The notes: generated by a model from the letters alone, not told the origin. Numbered from the stretch's first letter, positions 24,091 to 33,125 are shown. The stretch is 64,000 nucleotides of DNA from WLMZ01 sp037139095 (GCA_037139095.1 JBAXHD010000001.1:124001-188000), one strand, 5' to 3'. A program made the numbers and translations.

Positions 24091-24120
24091 CGACCGTTCA
24101 CTCTCGTGAGCGGTCGTTTT
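24091..24120 (+). terminator. Rho-independent terminator after bS22
   Basis: An 11-bp stem (CGACCGTTCAC, 24091-24101, with GTGAGCGGTCG, 24106-24116, one G-T pair) closes a TCTC loop and is followed by TTTT. It ends the bS22 transcript 38 bp after its stop. Confidence 0.9.
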
Positions 24121-24152
24121 GCGTTTTCGGGACGGCACCTCGCACCTGCGGG

Positions 24153-24887
24153 TTATGCCACGGTTGACGCGAACACCAAATGTGCATCAGGCAGTGCCGC
24201 GGCGAGGTGGGCGATGTGCCCATCGACAAACCACGTAGCGCCGCTGCCGGCCAGAGTTGGCGGACCACCCGCCGCTTCGCGAATTCGGTCACGCCAGCGC
24301 ACGAGCTGTGGCTCGACCACGAGTGCCGCCGGCTCGAGATCGTTGGGACCATCGCCCGTAGGCCCGCCCAGATTGTCCCATGCTCGATACACCTGAGGCG
24401 TCGAGCAACTCAGTGGTGGTATGACCAACGTGAACGATCGGGCGACAAACGGCAGCGGCGTGATGATCTCACCGATTCCCTGCACTCGGGCTCGGCCACC
24501 AGCCATGCAAAACGGAATATCGGCGCCAAGGTTCGCAGCGGCGACGAGGTCGGTGTAACCGGCCCAACGAAGGATTGCGGCTGCGTCGGCCGAGCCGCCG
24601 CCCAGACCGCCACCGTGCGGAATGGCCTTGTCGAGATGCACCGCTGCGTGGCGGTTACAGAGGCGCAAAGCCTTGCTTGTCAGATTGCTCTCATCAACGG
24701 GCATGCCAGCGCTGTACGCGCCTGTTGCGCTGAGTGATGTGGAATTGACATCGGCATTGATTGACAGTGTGTCGGCGAGGTCGAGCGTGACCATCTCGGC
24801 ATCGATGAGGTGATACCCGTCGGCACGCACGCCGGTGACGGCCAACGTGACCGTGAGCTTGGCGTGCGCCATCACGGTGACGATCAT
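24153..24887 (-). CDS. ispE: 4-diphosphocytidyl-2-C-methyl-D-erythritol kinase
   Basis: 244 residues, short for the family (about 280-310). A GHMP kinase of the MEP isoprenoid pathway. It shows AHAKLTVTLAVTGVRADGYH, the ATP loop PHGGGLGGGSADAAA, the catalytic-Asp region LGADIPFCMAGGRARVQG and motif 3 TLAGSGATWF, so all core motifs remain and the shortening lies in loops and the C terminus. Its start overlaps the rsmA stop by 4 bp (ATGA). The order tatD-x-rsmA-ispE is typical of actinobacteria. Confidence 0.93.
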   Translation of the reverse strand: MIVTVMAHAKLTVTLAVTGVRADGYHLIDAEMVTLDLADTLSINADVNSTSLSATGAYSAGMPVDESNLTSKALRLCNRHAAVHLDKAIPHGGGLGGGSADAAAILRWAGYTDLVAAANLGADIPFCMAGGRARVQGIGEIITPLPFVARSFTLVIPPLSCSTPQVYRAWDNLGGPTGDGPNDLEPAALVVEPQLVRWRDRIREAAGGPPTLAGSGATWFVDGHIAHLAAALPDAHLVFASTVA

Positions 24888-25714
24888 TTTTTGGCTGCCT
24901 CAGTGATGATTGCAAGGCGTCCCCAGGCGTGCACGTCGAGTTCTTCGGCTCGTGCAGTGGGGGCGATGCCGGCTTGTTCAAACTGCTCGGGAGTGACCAG
25001 TGCGCCAAGCGTGCCGCGCAGCATTTTGCGTCGATGGGCGAATCCGGCCTTGACCAACGCGAACAGCGCGGTTGGATCGATGTCGGCAACCGCTGGTTTG
25101 GGTCGCCGGGTGATCTCGACCAACGCGCTTTCTACCTTTGGCTGAGGCACAAACACGGTGGACGGCACGTAGCCAACGATTCGGGCGGTTGCCCAATAGG
25201 CCACCTTGACGGTGATCGCACCATAGGCCGAGGTTCGTGGCGAGGCGACGATGCGTTCGGCCACCTCGCGCTGCACCATCACCAACATGCGTGCGATCTC
25301 GGGCACGGTGTCGAGTAGATCGAGCACCAACGGTGTGCCCACGTTGTAGGGCAGGTTGGCCACGAGCACCCATTGCGTTGAGGCGGCAAGTAGTTGGTGC
25401 CACGGCAACTCTTGCGCGTCGCCTTCGACAATGGTGACGCGCTCGAGTTCGGCAACGACCGAACGCAACACGGGAACGATGCCGTGATCGATCTCGATGG
25501 CGGTGACTGCAGCGCCGGTTTCGGCGAGGGCGGTGGTGAGCGAGCCCAGCCCGGCGCCGATTTCGACCACGTGATCGGTGGGACTGAGCTTGGCCAAGCG
25601 TGCGATTCGGCGCACTGTGTTGGGGTCGGCCACAAAGTTCTGGCCGAACTCGCGACGCGGGGCCAATCCATGCTGAGTGAGGAGGTCGCTGATGTCGCGA
25701 CGTGACAGAGTCAT
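24884..25714 (-). CDS. rsmA: 16S rRNA (adenine1518/1519-N6)-dimethyltransferase
   Basis: 276 residues. It dimethylates two adenosines in helix 45 late in 30S assembly. FGQNFVADPNTVRRIAR is the family N terminus; SAM motif VVEIGAGLGSLT, acidic end EIDHG, catalytic motif NLPYNVGTPLV and the C-terminal helical part (FAHRRKMLRGTLG) are all visible. It lies 10 bp downstream of the RlpA-like gene and overlaps ispE by 4 bp. Confidence 0.97.
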   Translation of the reverse strand: MTLSRRDISDLLTQHGLAPRREFGQNFVADPNTVRRIARLAKLSPTDHVVEIGAGLGSLTTALAETGAAVTAIEIDHGIVPVLRSVVAELERVTIVEGDAQELPWHQLLAASTQWVLVANLPYNVGTPLVLDLLDTVPEIARMLVMVQREVAERIVASPRTSAYGAITVKVAYWATARIVGYVPSTVFVPQPKVESALVEITRRPKPAVADIDPTALFALVKAGFAHRRKMLRGTLGALVTPEQFEQAGIAPTARAEELDVHAWGRLAIITEAAKK

Positions 25715-25724
25715 CAGGGTGCGG

Positions 25725-26255
25725 CTACCAGGTGAGCCGAACGGGAAGCGGAGCGTCGACCAGTTCTCCGAGCCGGGTATACAACTTGGTTGAGACGACG
25801 ATAACCATCGGCGCGAGTAGCGGGAATGGGTAGTTGTTTACACACACCACCGAGTGGCCGTTGTCGCGATTTGTCACGGTGATGGTGGCCCCGAGCGGTG
25901 CAGCGGGTGATGAGCATGAGTCGTCGATGACACCGATGGTGCGACTGTACGAAGCGCCGCCTTCAACCGTGACAGCTGGGTTCACCGCAGGCACAACGAT
26001 TTGGATGACCGCAGGCTTTGGGGGAGTGGCCGGCCCGTCGATGAAGATAGGTCCGTTCGCTCCGAACAGGCCGGTGGCGTCATCAGGCGCTGGTGTGCCG
26101 TTGCTCTGTATTGCGTTGTTGTTGGAGATAGCGGCGATGGGAGCAGTGTTGGCTGCCGGGTCTGCGCGTGAGAAAAGCCAGAGCACCGGGAACACGACCA
26201 TGGTCGCCAGGGCGGCGGTAACGAGTCGGCGACGGTCGGTTACGTCGAGGTTCAG
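25725..26255 (-). CDS. Secreted RlpA-like double-psi beta-barrel protein in the rpfB position
   Basis: 176 residues if translation begins at CTG 26255. That start has AGGAG 5 nt upstream and yields DVTDRRRLVTAALATMVVF, a basic then hydrophobic export or anchor segment. The first ATG (26201) lies inside the hydrophobic run, would leave a poor signal, and no ATG, GTG or TTG lies further upstream before an in-frame TAA. A linker rich in Ala, Pro and Asn follows. The C-terminal 75 residues (GASYSRTIGVIDDS, GATITVTNRDNGHSVVCVNN, STKLYTRLGELVDAPLPVRL) resemble the RlpA/3D barrel of peptidoglycan-active proteins, but the catalytic Asp of the NDRGP motif is replaced (NNYPF). Context between tatD and rsmA is where rpfB lies in other actinobacteria. 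Confidence 0.68.
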   Translation of the reverse strand: MNLDVTDRRRLVTAALATMVVFPVLWLFSRADPAANTAPIAAISNNNAIQSNGTPAPDDATGLFGANGPIFIDGPATPPKPAVIQIVVPAVNPAVTVEGGASYSRTIGVIDDSCSSPAAPLGATITVTNRDNGHSVVCVNNYPFPLLAPMVIVVSTKLYTRLGELVDAPLPVRLTW

Positions 26256-26307
26256 CGCAGCTCCTGAGACTTACAAGTGCTGACGAGGTCCGACAGCAAC
26301 GTTGAGG

Positions 26308-27081
26308 CTACGGAGCGAGTCGGGGGAACGCAAGCCGCGCCGTTGCGGTGGTGGCGGCGGCAATGTTGGCCGAAGTGTCGTTGCGAATGGCGGCAATGTG
26401 ATTACCGATGTACGACACGAAGGCTGGCTGGTTCGGCTTGCCGCGGTGCGGCACCGGTGCGAGATAGGGGCTGTCGGTCTCGATCAACATTCGATCGAGC
26501 GGACACAGCTGTGCTGCGGCCTGAACATCGACCGCTGTCTTGAACGTGACGATGCCCGAGAAACTCAGGAACCCGCCAAGGTCGAGGCAGGCGCGAGCTT
26601 CGTCGGGGCCACCGGTAAAGCAGTGGAAGATCGTGCGCTCTGGAGTGCCTTCGGCGCGCAAAATGTCGAAGGTTTCGGCCCATGCGTCGCGAGTGTGGAT
26701 GACCAACGGGAGCGCCATCTGATGAGCGAGTCGCACCTGCTGCGCGAACGCTTCGCGTTGTGTGTCGCGAGGCGAATGGTCGTAGTAGTAATCGAGGCCA
26801 CATTCGCCAACGGCAATGACCTTTGGATGGTCGAACATTGAGGCGATGGTGTCGACGCCGTTGATTGCATCATGCGGATGCAACCCAACCGTTGCCCATA
26901 CGTCGTCGAACTCGTTGGCTACAGCGATCGCGGCCTGCGACGTAGCCGCATCGCATCCGACGGTGATCATCGTGACCACACCGGCTTCGCGTGCTGCTGC
27001 AACCGCGGCGGCAGCGCCGCCAGGCATGCGTTCGTCGTGAAGGTGACAGTGGTTGTCGGTCCACTGCAGCGTTGGCGCCAT
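26308..27081 (-). CDS. tatD: TatD family metal-dependent hydrolase / 3'-5' DNase
   Basis: 257 residues. The TIM-barrel metal ligands are present: DNHCHLH at the N terminus, GECGLDYYYD, LPLVIHTRDAW, TIFHCFTGG and IETDSPYLAPVPHRGKPN. Family members act as DNases or as peptide/aminoacyl processing enzymes; the cellular role here is inferred only from family. The ATG is 5 bp after metG, so the two are co-transcribed. A 52-bp gap follows before the RlpA-like gene. Confidence 0.94.
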   Translation of the reverse strand: MAPTLQWTDNHCHLHDERMPGGAAAAVAAAREAGVVTMITVGCDAATSQAAIAVANEFDDVWATVGLHPHDAINGVDTIASMFDHPKVIAVGECGLDYYYDHSPRDTQREAFAQQVRLAHQMALPLVIHTRDAWAETFDILRAEGTPERTIFHCFTGGPDEARACLDLGGFLSFSGIVTFKTAVDVQAAAQLCPLDRMLIETDSPYLAPVPHRGKPNQPAFVSYIGNHIAAIRNDTSANIAAATTATARLAFPRLAP

Positions 27082-27086
27082 GACCA

Positions 27087-28598
27087 CTAGGCCGGAAGTT
27101 GGCGACGGGGAAACAGTGGGTCGCCCTTGGTGACGCTGATACCGCCTGGGTACTGACCCCATGCTGCGGCAGCAGGAATGCGTTGGTCGCTGACCTGGCC
27201 GGGCATACCGATGCGCTCCCAAACGGCTTGCGCTGTTTGCGGAATCGCTGGCGTAATGAGCACGGCAACGATGCGTAGTGCCTCGAGCGCATCGCCCATC
27301 ACCCGATCGACGGCTTCGCCGGGCTCGGATTTCCATGGCTCGTTGTTTTCGAGATAGGCGTTGGTGGCGCGAATGAGCGACCATGTGGCCTCAAGCGCTT
27401 TGCTGGGCTGCAGGCTGTGCCACGCAGCGGCGGTGTCTTGCCATGCAGACTCGGCGGCCGTTGCCAGCACGCTGTCGGCTGCGGGCGAGGGGCCGATGCC
27501 GCCACACTTTTTGTCGACAACCGTTGCCACGCGGCTGAGCAGGTTGCCAAGGTTGTTGGCGAGGTCGCTGTTGTACCGAGTGAGCAGACCCTCGTAGGTG
27601 AAGTCGCCGTCTTGGCCAAATGATGTCTCGGCGAGCACGTAATAGCGGAAGCCATCGACGCCGATGTCGTCGACCAGATCGAGTGGGTTCACCACGTTGC
27701 CCGATGTCTTACTCATTTTTTCGCCGCCCGAGAGCAGCCAACCGCCGATGCCCCAACCTTTGGGCAACTCGATGCCCGCAGACATCAGCATTGCAGGCCA
27801 ATACACACAGTGATGCCGAACAATGTCTTTGCCGATGAGGTGATAGTCGACCGGCCACCACTCGTTGAAACGCTCTTCGTCGGTGCCGTAGCCAACCGCT
27901 GACATGTAGTTGGTGAGGGCATCGAACCACACGTAAGCAACGTGTTTGTTATCCCATGGCAACGGGATGCCCCACGTAAGGCTGGTGCGGCTCACCGAGA
28001 AATCGCGCAGGCCCGAACGGATCAGACCCAGCGCTTCGTTGGCGCGAAAGTCGGGAGTCATTGCTCCGGGATGCGAGGCGTACCACTCGAGCAGGCGGTC
28101 CTGAAAGCGTGAGAGGCGGAAGAAGTAGTTCTCTTCTTCGAAGTACTCGACGGGCCGCTTGTGGATTGGGCACAGGTCGTCTTCGAGTTCTTCGTCGGTG
28201 AAGTACTCCTCACACGCCACGCAGTACTTGCCGCTGTACACATCGAGTTCGATATCGCCGGCGTCGTAACAAGCCTGCAGCAGCTTCGCTACGCCTGCGT
28301 AGTGGCGAGGCTCAGTGGTGCGAATGAAGTCGTCGTTGCTGATGTTGAGCTTGGCCCACGCTTCTTTGAACTGTGGAGCGATGCTGTCGGCAAACTCGAT
28401 TGGTGTGAGCCCAGCCTCGTCGGCGGCCTGCTGGATCTTGAGACCATGTTCGTCGGTGCCGGTAAGGAAGTGAACGTTGTCGCCCATCAGGCGATGCCAG
28501 CGAGCGAGCGCGTCGCCGATGATGGTGGTGTACGCATGCCCCAAGTGAGGCTTTGCGTTCACGTAGTAGATCGGTGTCGTCAGCGAGAAGTTGGCCAC
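27087..28598 (-). CDS. metG: Methionyl-tRNA synthetase
   Basis: 503 residues, the form without a C-terminal tRNA-binding domain. The class I HIGH element appears as HLGHAYT, and KMSKS as GEKMSKTSGN. A zinc knuckle is visible as CVACEEYF...CPIHK. The anticodon-binding helical domain occupies about residues 370-490. The GTG start is preceded by a TAGTCT box at 6 nt and no Shine-Dalgarno site, consistent with leaderless translation. It is first in the metG-tatD-RlpA-like-rsmA-ispE cluster. Confidence 0.97.
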   Translation of the reverse strand: MANFSLTTPIYYVNAKPHLGHAYTTIIGDALARWHRLMGDNVHFLTGTDEHGLKIQQAADEAGLTPIEFADSIAPQFKEAWAKLNISNDDFIRTTEPRHYAGVAKLLQACYDAGDIELDVYSGKYCVACEEYFTDEELEDDLCPIHKRPVEYFEEENYFFRLSRFQDRLLEWYASHPGAMTPDFRANEALGLIRSGLRDFSVSRTSLTWGIPLPWDNKHVAYVWFDALTNYMSAVGYGTDEERFNEWWPVDYHLIGKDIVRHHCVYWPAMLMSAGIELPKGWGIGGWLLSGGEKMSKTSGNVVNPLDLVDDIGVDGFRYYVLAETSFGQDGDFTYEGLLTRYNSDLANNLGNLLSRVATVVDKKCGGIGPSPAADSVLATAAESAWQDTAAAWHSLQPSKALEATWSLIRATNAYLENNEPWKSEPGEAVDRVMGDALEALRIVAVLITPAIPQTAQAVWERIGMPGQVSDQRIPAAAAWGQYPGGISVTKGDPLFPRRQLPA

Positions 28599-28604
28599 GG
28601 CAAC

Positions 28605-28610
28605 AGACTA
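28605..28610 (-). promoter_or_regulatory. Probable -10 box of leaderless metG transcript
   Basis: TAGTCT, 6 nt upstream of the metG GTG. Confidence 0.5.
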
Positions 28611-28690
28611 CGGGTCGGCCCCCTGCGATGAGAGGTGATTTACGTCTGGCGCACTGAGGAAATCGAATTGCCGTCCGCGAAGATGTGCGG

Positions 28691-29494
28691 ATGCAATACG
28701 AGTTTGATCAGGCGACGGCGATGGTGCAGCGTGAGGCTGGCCTGTACGACGCAGAGATTCAGCCCGGTTGGGATATCAACGGCAACGCCAATGGTGGCTA
28801 CCTGTTGGCTCTCGCCGGCAAGGCTATGCGTGATCTGTCGGGTCGGCCAGACCCCATCTCGGTCACCGCTCACTATCTGGCGCCAGGTCCTGCGGGCCCT
28901 ATCACCGTGAGCGCCGACACCATTAAGTCGGGACGTCAGCTCGTCACGATGAGCGGCTCGATTCAGCGTGGCGATCGCCAACTGCTGCGTGTTATTGGCA
29001 GTTTCGGAGACATCGCCGCGTCGAGCGGTGGGTTCTCGTACAACACGATGGCGCCACCCGATCTACCGCCGATCGAGCAGTGCACCAAACACATGGCGCA
29101 ACGCGAGGGCACCGTTATTGGTTTGGCCGAACGCATCAACGTGTTCTTCCGGCCCGAGCATGCACCGTTTCGTTTTGAGCCGCGACCCGGTGTGGCGCTC
29201 ATCGAGGGATGGGCTGCGTTTGCCGATGGCCGGCCGTTCGACACGCTGTCGCTGTTGCTTGTGGTCGATGCGCTGCCGCCACCGGTGTTCAACATCGACA
29301 TTCCAACAGGATGGGTTCCCACGGTTGAGCTCACCGCGCACATTCGTGGCATTCCGGCACCGGGTCCGCTGCGGTGCCGTTTTCATACCGAGATTGTTCA
29401 GAACGGCTTCATGCAAGAAGATGGTGAGGTCTGGGACAGCGCTGGCCAATTGGTGGCGCAAAGTCGTCAACTTGCGCTGGTGCCGCGCGGCTGA
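28691..29494 (+). CDS. Acyl-CoA thioesterase family protein (double hot-dog)
   Basis: 267 residues. A TesB-like two-hot-dog protein: NGNANGGYLLALAGKAM is the first helix-and-strand of the fold, VTAHYLAPGPAGPITV the following strands, and the second repeat (RPGVALIEGWAAFADGRPFD to PTVELTAHIRG) carries the usual Asp and Thr/Gln region. Such enzymes hydrolyse acyl-CoA to acid and CoA. The start is ambiguous (ATG 28691 or GTG 28685) without a good Shine-Dalgarno site. Divergent from metG; its last 28 bp overlap rsmI. Confidence 0.82.
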   Translation: MQYEFDQATAMVQREAGLYDAEIQPGWDINGNANGGYLLALAGKAMRDLSGRPDPISVTAHYLAPGPAGPITVSADTIKSGRQLVTMSGSIQRGDRQLLRVIGSFGDIAASSGGFSYNTMAPPDLPPIEQCTKHMAQREGTVIGLAERINVFFRPEHAPFRFEPRPGVALIEGWAAFADGRPFDTLSLLLVVDALPPPVFNIDIPTGWVPTVELTAHIRGIPAPGPLRCRFHTEIVQNGFMQEDGEVWDSAGQLVAQSRQLALVPRG

Positions 29495-30321
29495 GCCGAC
29501 ATCGACAGCGCAATGTCGTAGACCCGGTTCTTCGGCACGCCGAGGCGTTGAGCCACGGTTGCCACCGCCGACTTGGTGCTCGCGCTGGTTGCCAACTGTT
29601 CGGTGAGCGCTGCGCGGATGTCGTTGTCGCTGGCCTCCGCCGGAGGCTCGGCGCCGTCGAGCACGATGACATATTCGCCTTGCGGCTCACGTGTCTCAAC
29701 GTGAGCGACCGCCTCGGCCAGTGTGCCGCGCCAGACCTCTTCGTGCATCTTGGTGAGCTCGCGCGCAAGCACCACGCGGCGATCGTCGCCGCAGATCGCG
29801 TGCAGATCGGCGATAGTGCGCGCCAGCCTGTGCGGGGCTTCGTAGAGCACCACAGTGCGGCGTTCGCCGGCCGCTTCGCGAAGGCGTTGTTGGCGCTCGG
29901 GTCCGCGTCGCGGAAGGAAGCCATCGAACACATAACGATGGCTTGGCAACCCTGAGATCACCAGCGCCATCACGTCGGCTGAAGGACCGGGAACAGCCGA
30001 CACCACATGATGGTGATCAATTGCAGCGCGCACGAGGCGTTCGCCCGGATCGCTGATGCCCGGCGTGCCCGCGTCGGTGACCACCGCAACGGTTTGGCCT
30101 GCAGCGAGCAGGTTGAGCACTTCGTCAATGCGCGCTGTTTCGGTGTGTTCGTTGGCGATGGCCATCCGCACACCCGAGATGCCGAAGTGAGAGAGCAACC
30201 CGCCGGTGCGACGGGTGTCTTCGCAACAGATGAGCGCACTGCGTTGCAACGCTTCGATGGCGCGCGGCGACATGTCGCCGAGGTTTCCGATCGGGGTGGT
30301 AACAAGAACCAGTGTGCCCAT
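29467..30321 (-). CDS. rsmI: 16S rRNA (cytidine1402-2'-O)-methyltransferase
   Basis: 284 residues. A tetrapyrrole-methylase-fold enzyme that 2'-O-methylates C1402 in the ribosomal P site. It has LVTTPIGNLGDMSPRA, CCEDTRRTGGLLSHF, VTDAGTPGISDPGERL, AVPGPSA and the family segment FDGFLPRRGPERQQRL. It lies 3 bp downstream of a DUF192 gene and converges on the thioesterase gene with a 28-bp overlap. Confidence 0.96.
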   Translation of the reverse strand: MGTLVLVTTPIGNLGDMSPRAIEALQRSALICCEDTRRTGGLLSHFGISGVRMAIANEHTETARIDEVLNLLAAGQTVAVVTDAGTPGISDPGERLVRAAIDHHHVVSAVPGPSADVMALVISGLPSHRYVFDGFLPRRGPERQQRLREAAGERRTVVLYEAPHRLARTIADLHAICGDDRRVVLARELTKMHEEVWRGTLAEAVAHVETREPQGEYVIVLDGAEPPAEASDNDIRAALTEQLATSASTKSAVATVAQRLGVPKNRVYDIALSMSAQPRGTSAS

Positions 30322-30324
30322 GGG

Positions 30325-30681
30325 TTAGTGCGAGCCATGGGGGTCGGTGGTTCGGATCTCGATGGGGTCGCCGACTCGAAGACCCCAACGTTCGAACGCC
30401 CCGGCCTTGGCTTCGATAACCATGCGGCAACGTGGCACGGGCATGCCCACACGGTGCCGTTGTAACGATTCGGTCTTGATCACAACGTTGGCCGCGTTGA
30501 CGTATGCAATGTCGAGAGGGAAGCGCATTCCGATGGTGTGCACCCAGCGGCACGATGGAATCACGAAGGCCCCTTCAATGGTGTCGCGCCCAAGGAGACC
30601 CTTGAGCCGAGCGCGGTGGTCATCGGCAATTTCGATAGAAGCGAACACCCGTGCCTCGCTCATCAGCCACGACATACGCAT
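30325..30681 (-). CDS. DUF192 family protein
   Basis: Up to 118 residues. It shows the DUF192 core: RLKGLLGRDTIEGAFVIPSC, WVHTIGMRFPLDIAYVN, and EAKAGAFERWGLRVGDPIEI near the end. Many family members are exported, but this one has no signal peptide. Function is unknown. The start could be ATG 30681, 30675 or 30663. It is followed 3 bp later by rsmI. Confidence 0.85.
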   Translation of the reverse strand: MRMSWLMSEARVFASIEIADDHRARLKGLLGRDTIEGAFVIPSCRWVHTIGMRFPLDIAYVNAANVVIKTESLQRHRVGMPVPRCRMVIEAKAGAFERWGLRVGDPIEIRTTDPHGSH

Positions 30682-30717
30682 AGCCTGCCACGACTACACC
30701 ATGAATCGCGTGAGCAA

Positions 30718-31854
30718 TCAGCGAACGGAGCGGAAGAACTCGCGGATGTCGGCAATCAGCAGATCGGGTTCTTCGAGTGCTGCGAAGTGTCCGCCACGAT
30801 CGAAGCGGGTGAACCGGGTCACGTTGTAGAGATTGCGGGCCCACGATTCGGGCATGCGCAGGATCTCGCCAGGGAACACGGCGCATGCGGTTGGCACCTC
30901 GACCCGCTCGAACGGTGGGAAGCGCCCTGACTTCTGTGACTCGAAATACAACCGCGTGCTTGAGTTGATGGTCTCGGTCACCCAGTACAGGGTGAGGTTG
31001 GCGAGCAGTTGATCGCGGGTGACTGCGGTCTCGACATCGCCATCGGGGTGGTGGCTCCAGTGATGAAACTTCTCGATGATCCAACCGGCGAGTCCGGCCG
31101 GTGAGTCGCTGAGGCCATAGCCCAAGGTCTGGGGGTTCTTGCCTTGAATCTGTTGGTATGCGGTGCCTTCGGCAACGAACGCGCTGGTGCCAGCCATGTC
31201 GGCTTGCTCGATCTCAGTAAGCGCCGCATCGCCGGGAATGCCGAGCACCATGTTGATGTGTAGGCCAGCCATGTGCTCGGGGTCGACCACACCAAGCTGC
31301 GACGAGATCATCGAGCCCCAGTCGCCGCCTTGCGCGCCATAGCGCGAGTAGCCCAGACGGGCCATCAGCACCTTCCACGCCTCGGCCACGCGGCGTACGT
31401 CCCAACCGGGCTCGGTGGTGGGGCCACTCCAGCCGTAGCCAGGGATTGATGGCATCACAATGTGGAACGCGTCGGCGGGATCGCCGCCGTGGCTGCGCGG
31501 ATCGCGCAGTGGTTCGATCACATCAAGGAACTCAGCGACCGAGCCAGGCCAGCCGTGGGTCATGATGAGTGGAAAAGCGTTTGGTTCGGGTGACGGCGCA
31601 TGGATCGCGTGCACCTGCTGGCCATCGATGGTGGTGAGGATGTTTGGCCAGCTATTGAGGCGAGCCTCAACGGCGCGCCAATCGAATGTCTTCCACGACT
31701 CGCACAGATCTTTGAGATACGCAAGGTCGGTGCCATAGCGCCAGTCGGTGCCGGGCAATTCGTCGGGCCAGCGGGTGTTGTTGAGGCGCACTCTCAGATC
31801 GTCGAGCACTGCCTGTGGGGTGTTGATCGTGAACGGGGTAATCGCGTCAGCCAT
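30718..31854 (-). CDS. Epoxide hydrolase (EHN domain plus alpha/beta hydrolase)
   Basis: 378 residues. The N-terminal EHN cap (PQAVLDDLRVRLNNTRWPDE, W..L.DLCESWKTFDWRAVE) is typical of microsomal-type epoxide hydrolases. The hydrolase core has the oxyanion motif MTHGWPGS, nucleophile Asp in AQGGDWGS (about residue 178) and the catalytic His in RGGHFAALEEPDLL. The enzyme would open epoxides to diols. No signal peptide. Substrate unknown; neighbours give no pathway. Confidence 0.92.
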   Translation of the reverse strand: MADAITPFTINTPQAVLDDLRVRLNNTRWPDELPGTDWRYGTDLAYLKDLCESWKTFDWRAVEARLNSWPNILTTIDGQQVHAIHAPSPEPNAFPLIMTHGWPGSVAEFLDVIEPLRDPRSHGGDPADAFHIVMPSIPGYGWSGPTTEPGWDVRRVAEAWKVLMARLGYSRYGAQGGDWGSMISSQLGVVDPEHMAGLHINMVLGIPGDAALTEIEQADMAGTSAFVAEGTAYQQIQGKNPQTLGYGLSDSPAGLAGWIIEKFHHWSHHPDGDVETAVTRDQLLANLTLYWVTETINSSTRLYFESQKSGRFPPFERVEVPTACAVFPGEILRMPESWARNLYNVTRFTRFDRGGHFAALEEPDLLIADIREFFRSVR

Positions 31855-31917
31855 GTGTGCAGTCTGGCCGATGGCGTGTGCTGCGCTGGTGCCGAACGAG
31901 AACGAGCGTGGCTCGGA

Positions 31918-33117
31918 TCAGCCTGCCACCGGCTCGGGCGAGGTCTTATCGCCAGTCTCGGTTGCGGGCTTTGCGGCCCAATCGCGACCAGCGCATGCAA
32001 GCGCGAGAGCGACGAGTACGGCCATTGCTACGGCACACGTGGTGTACGCCGTTGCTCGGCCAGAGTGTTGGTAGAGGGCGCTCGCAACGATGGCGGCGAG
32101 GCCACCAGCGAGGGTTTGCACTCCGCCCATGAGTCCCTGCGCGCCTGCTTGTCTCTCGGGCGGGGCCACGAGGCCGACTGCGACACCCGACGACGAGACC
32201 GTGATGCCATCGTTGACCGCGTGGAACATGGCCACACAGAACATTGCAATGCCCGATGGCAGGCGACCGTACGAGAACATCATCCCTGCGCCGATGAGCA
32301 GTCCGACCGAGCCAACTTTGAATGGGCCAACGCGTTGGGCGAGACGGCCACCGAATGAGCCGAACGCCGCGAGCGGCAACGCAAACAGCGTGATGCCGAG
32401 GTTGGCGATGAGGTCGCTGGCGTGCAGGTCGCTGAGCACTAGCACCCACAGTGCGTCGAAGGTGCCGATCATCAAAAACACAGCGGCACCAAGGCTGATA
32501 GTGCCCACGTACGCGCGTGAGCGAAGGAGGTCGAAGGCGAACCGAGATTGTGGTTGGTCGCCCACGTCGGTTTCGTCCACGCGTATGCGTGCGATCACGG
32601 GCAGGCACGCGATGCTCACGACGGCGATGACCAAGAACGGAGCGGCAATGCCAAATGGTTTGGTGAGCGCAGCAGAGATCGCGGGTCCTGCTGCGAACCC
32701 GCCCACATCGGCTGAAAGCATGCGTCCGATGTTCTGGCCGAGATGGTCGGGGTCGGCCAAAATGACAATGCGTCGAATCGCCGGAACGGCCATACCGGCA
32801 CCGATGCCCATCACGATTCGAGCGAGCATCAACACCGCGGCGTTGTGACCGAACGCCATCCCTACGAGCCCGGCGACGTTGAACAACATGCCGATGTACA
32901 CAAGTTGTCGAGCGTGACCGCGGTCGGCTCTGGGAGCGATGAACACCTGAGCGAAGAACGATGAGAAGAAGCCGACGGCAACAATCAGACCGAGCGCGCT
33001 GGCGCTGATTCCGTACTTGTCGCGGAAGTCGTCGAGCATTGTGAACATCACGCCATAGCCGGCGGAGAACAAACCCGAGAGCAGCCCGAAGGTAATGAGT
33101 AACCGACGGTGTTGCAC
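31918..33117 (-). CDS. Major facilitator superfamily transporter
   Basis: 399 residues with about 12 transmembrane helices. The loop between helices 2 and 3 (FIAPRADRGHARQLVY) fits the MFS motif A region (G..aDr.grr). Helix 4-5 contains RIVMGIGAGMAVPAIRR, typical of drug:proton antiporter-like members. Two six-helix halves are joined by a charged loop (RIRVDETDVGDQPQSRF). Substrate unknown. The GTG start has a TACACT box 8 nt upstream. Confidence 0.9.
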   Translation of the reverse strand: MQHRRLLITFGLLSGLFSAGYGVMFTMLDDFRDKYGISASALGLIVAVGFFSSFFAQVFIAPRADRGHARQLVYIGMLFNVAGLVGMAFGHNAAVLMLARIVMGIGAGMAVPAIRRIVILADPDHLGQNIGRMLSADVGGFAAGPAISAALTKPFGIAAPFLVIAVVSIACLPVIARIRVDETDVGDQPQSRFAFDLLRSRAYVGTISLGAAVFLMIGTFDALWVLVLSDLHASDLIANLGITLFALPLAAFGSFGGRLAQRVGPFKVGSVGLLIGAGMMFSYGRLPSGIAMFCVAMFHAVNDGITVSSSGVAVGLVAPPERQAGAQGLMGGVQTLAGGLAAIVASALYQHSGRATAYTTCAVAMAVLVALALACAGRDWAAKPATETGDKTSPEPVAG

Positions 33118-33125
33118 GGGTCTGC

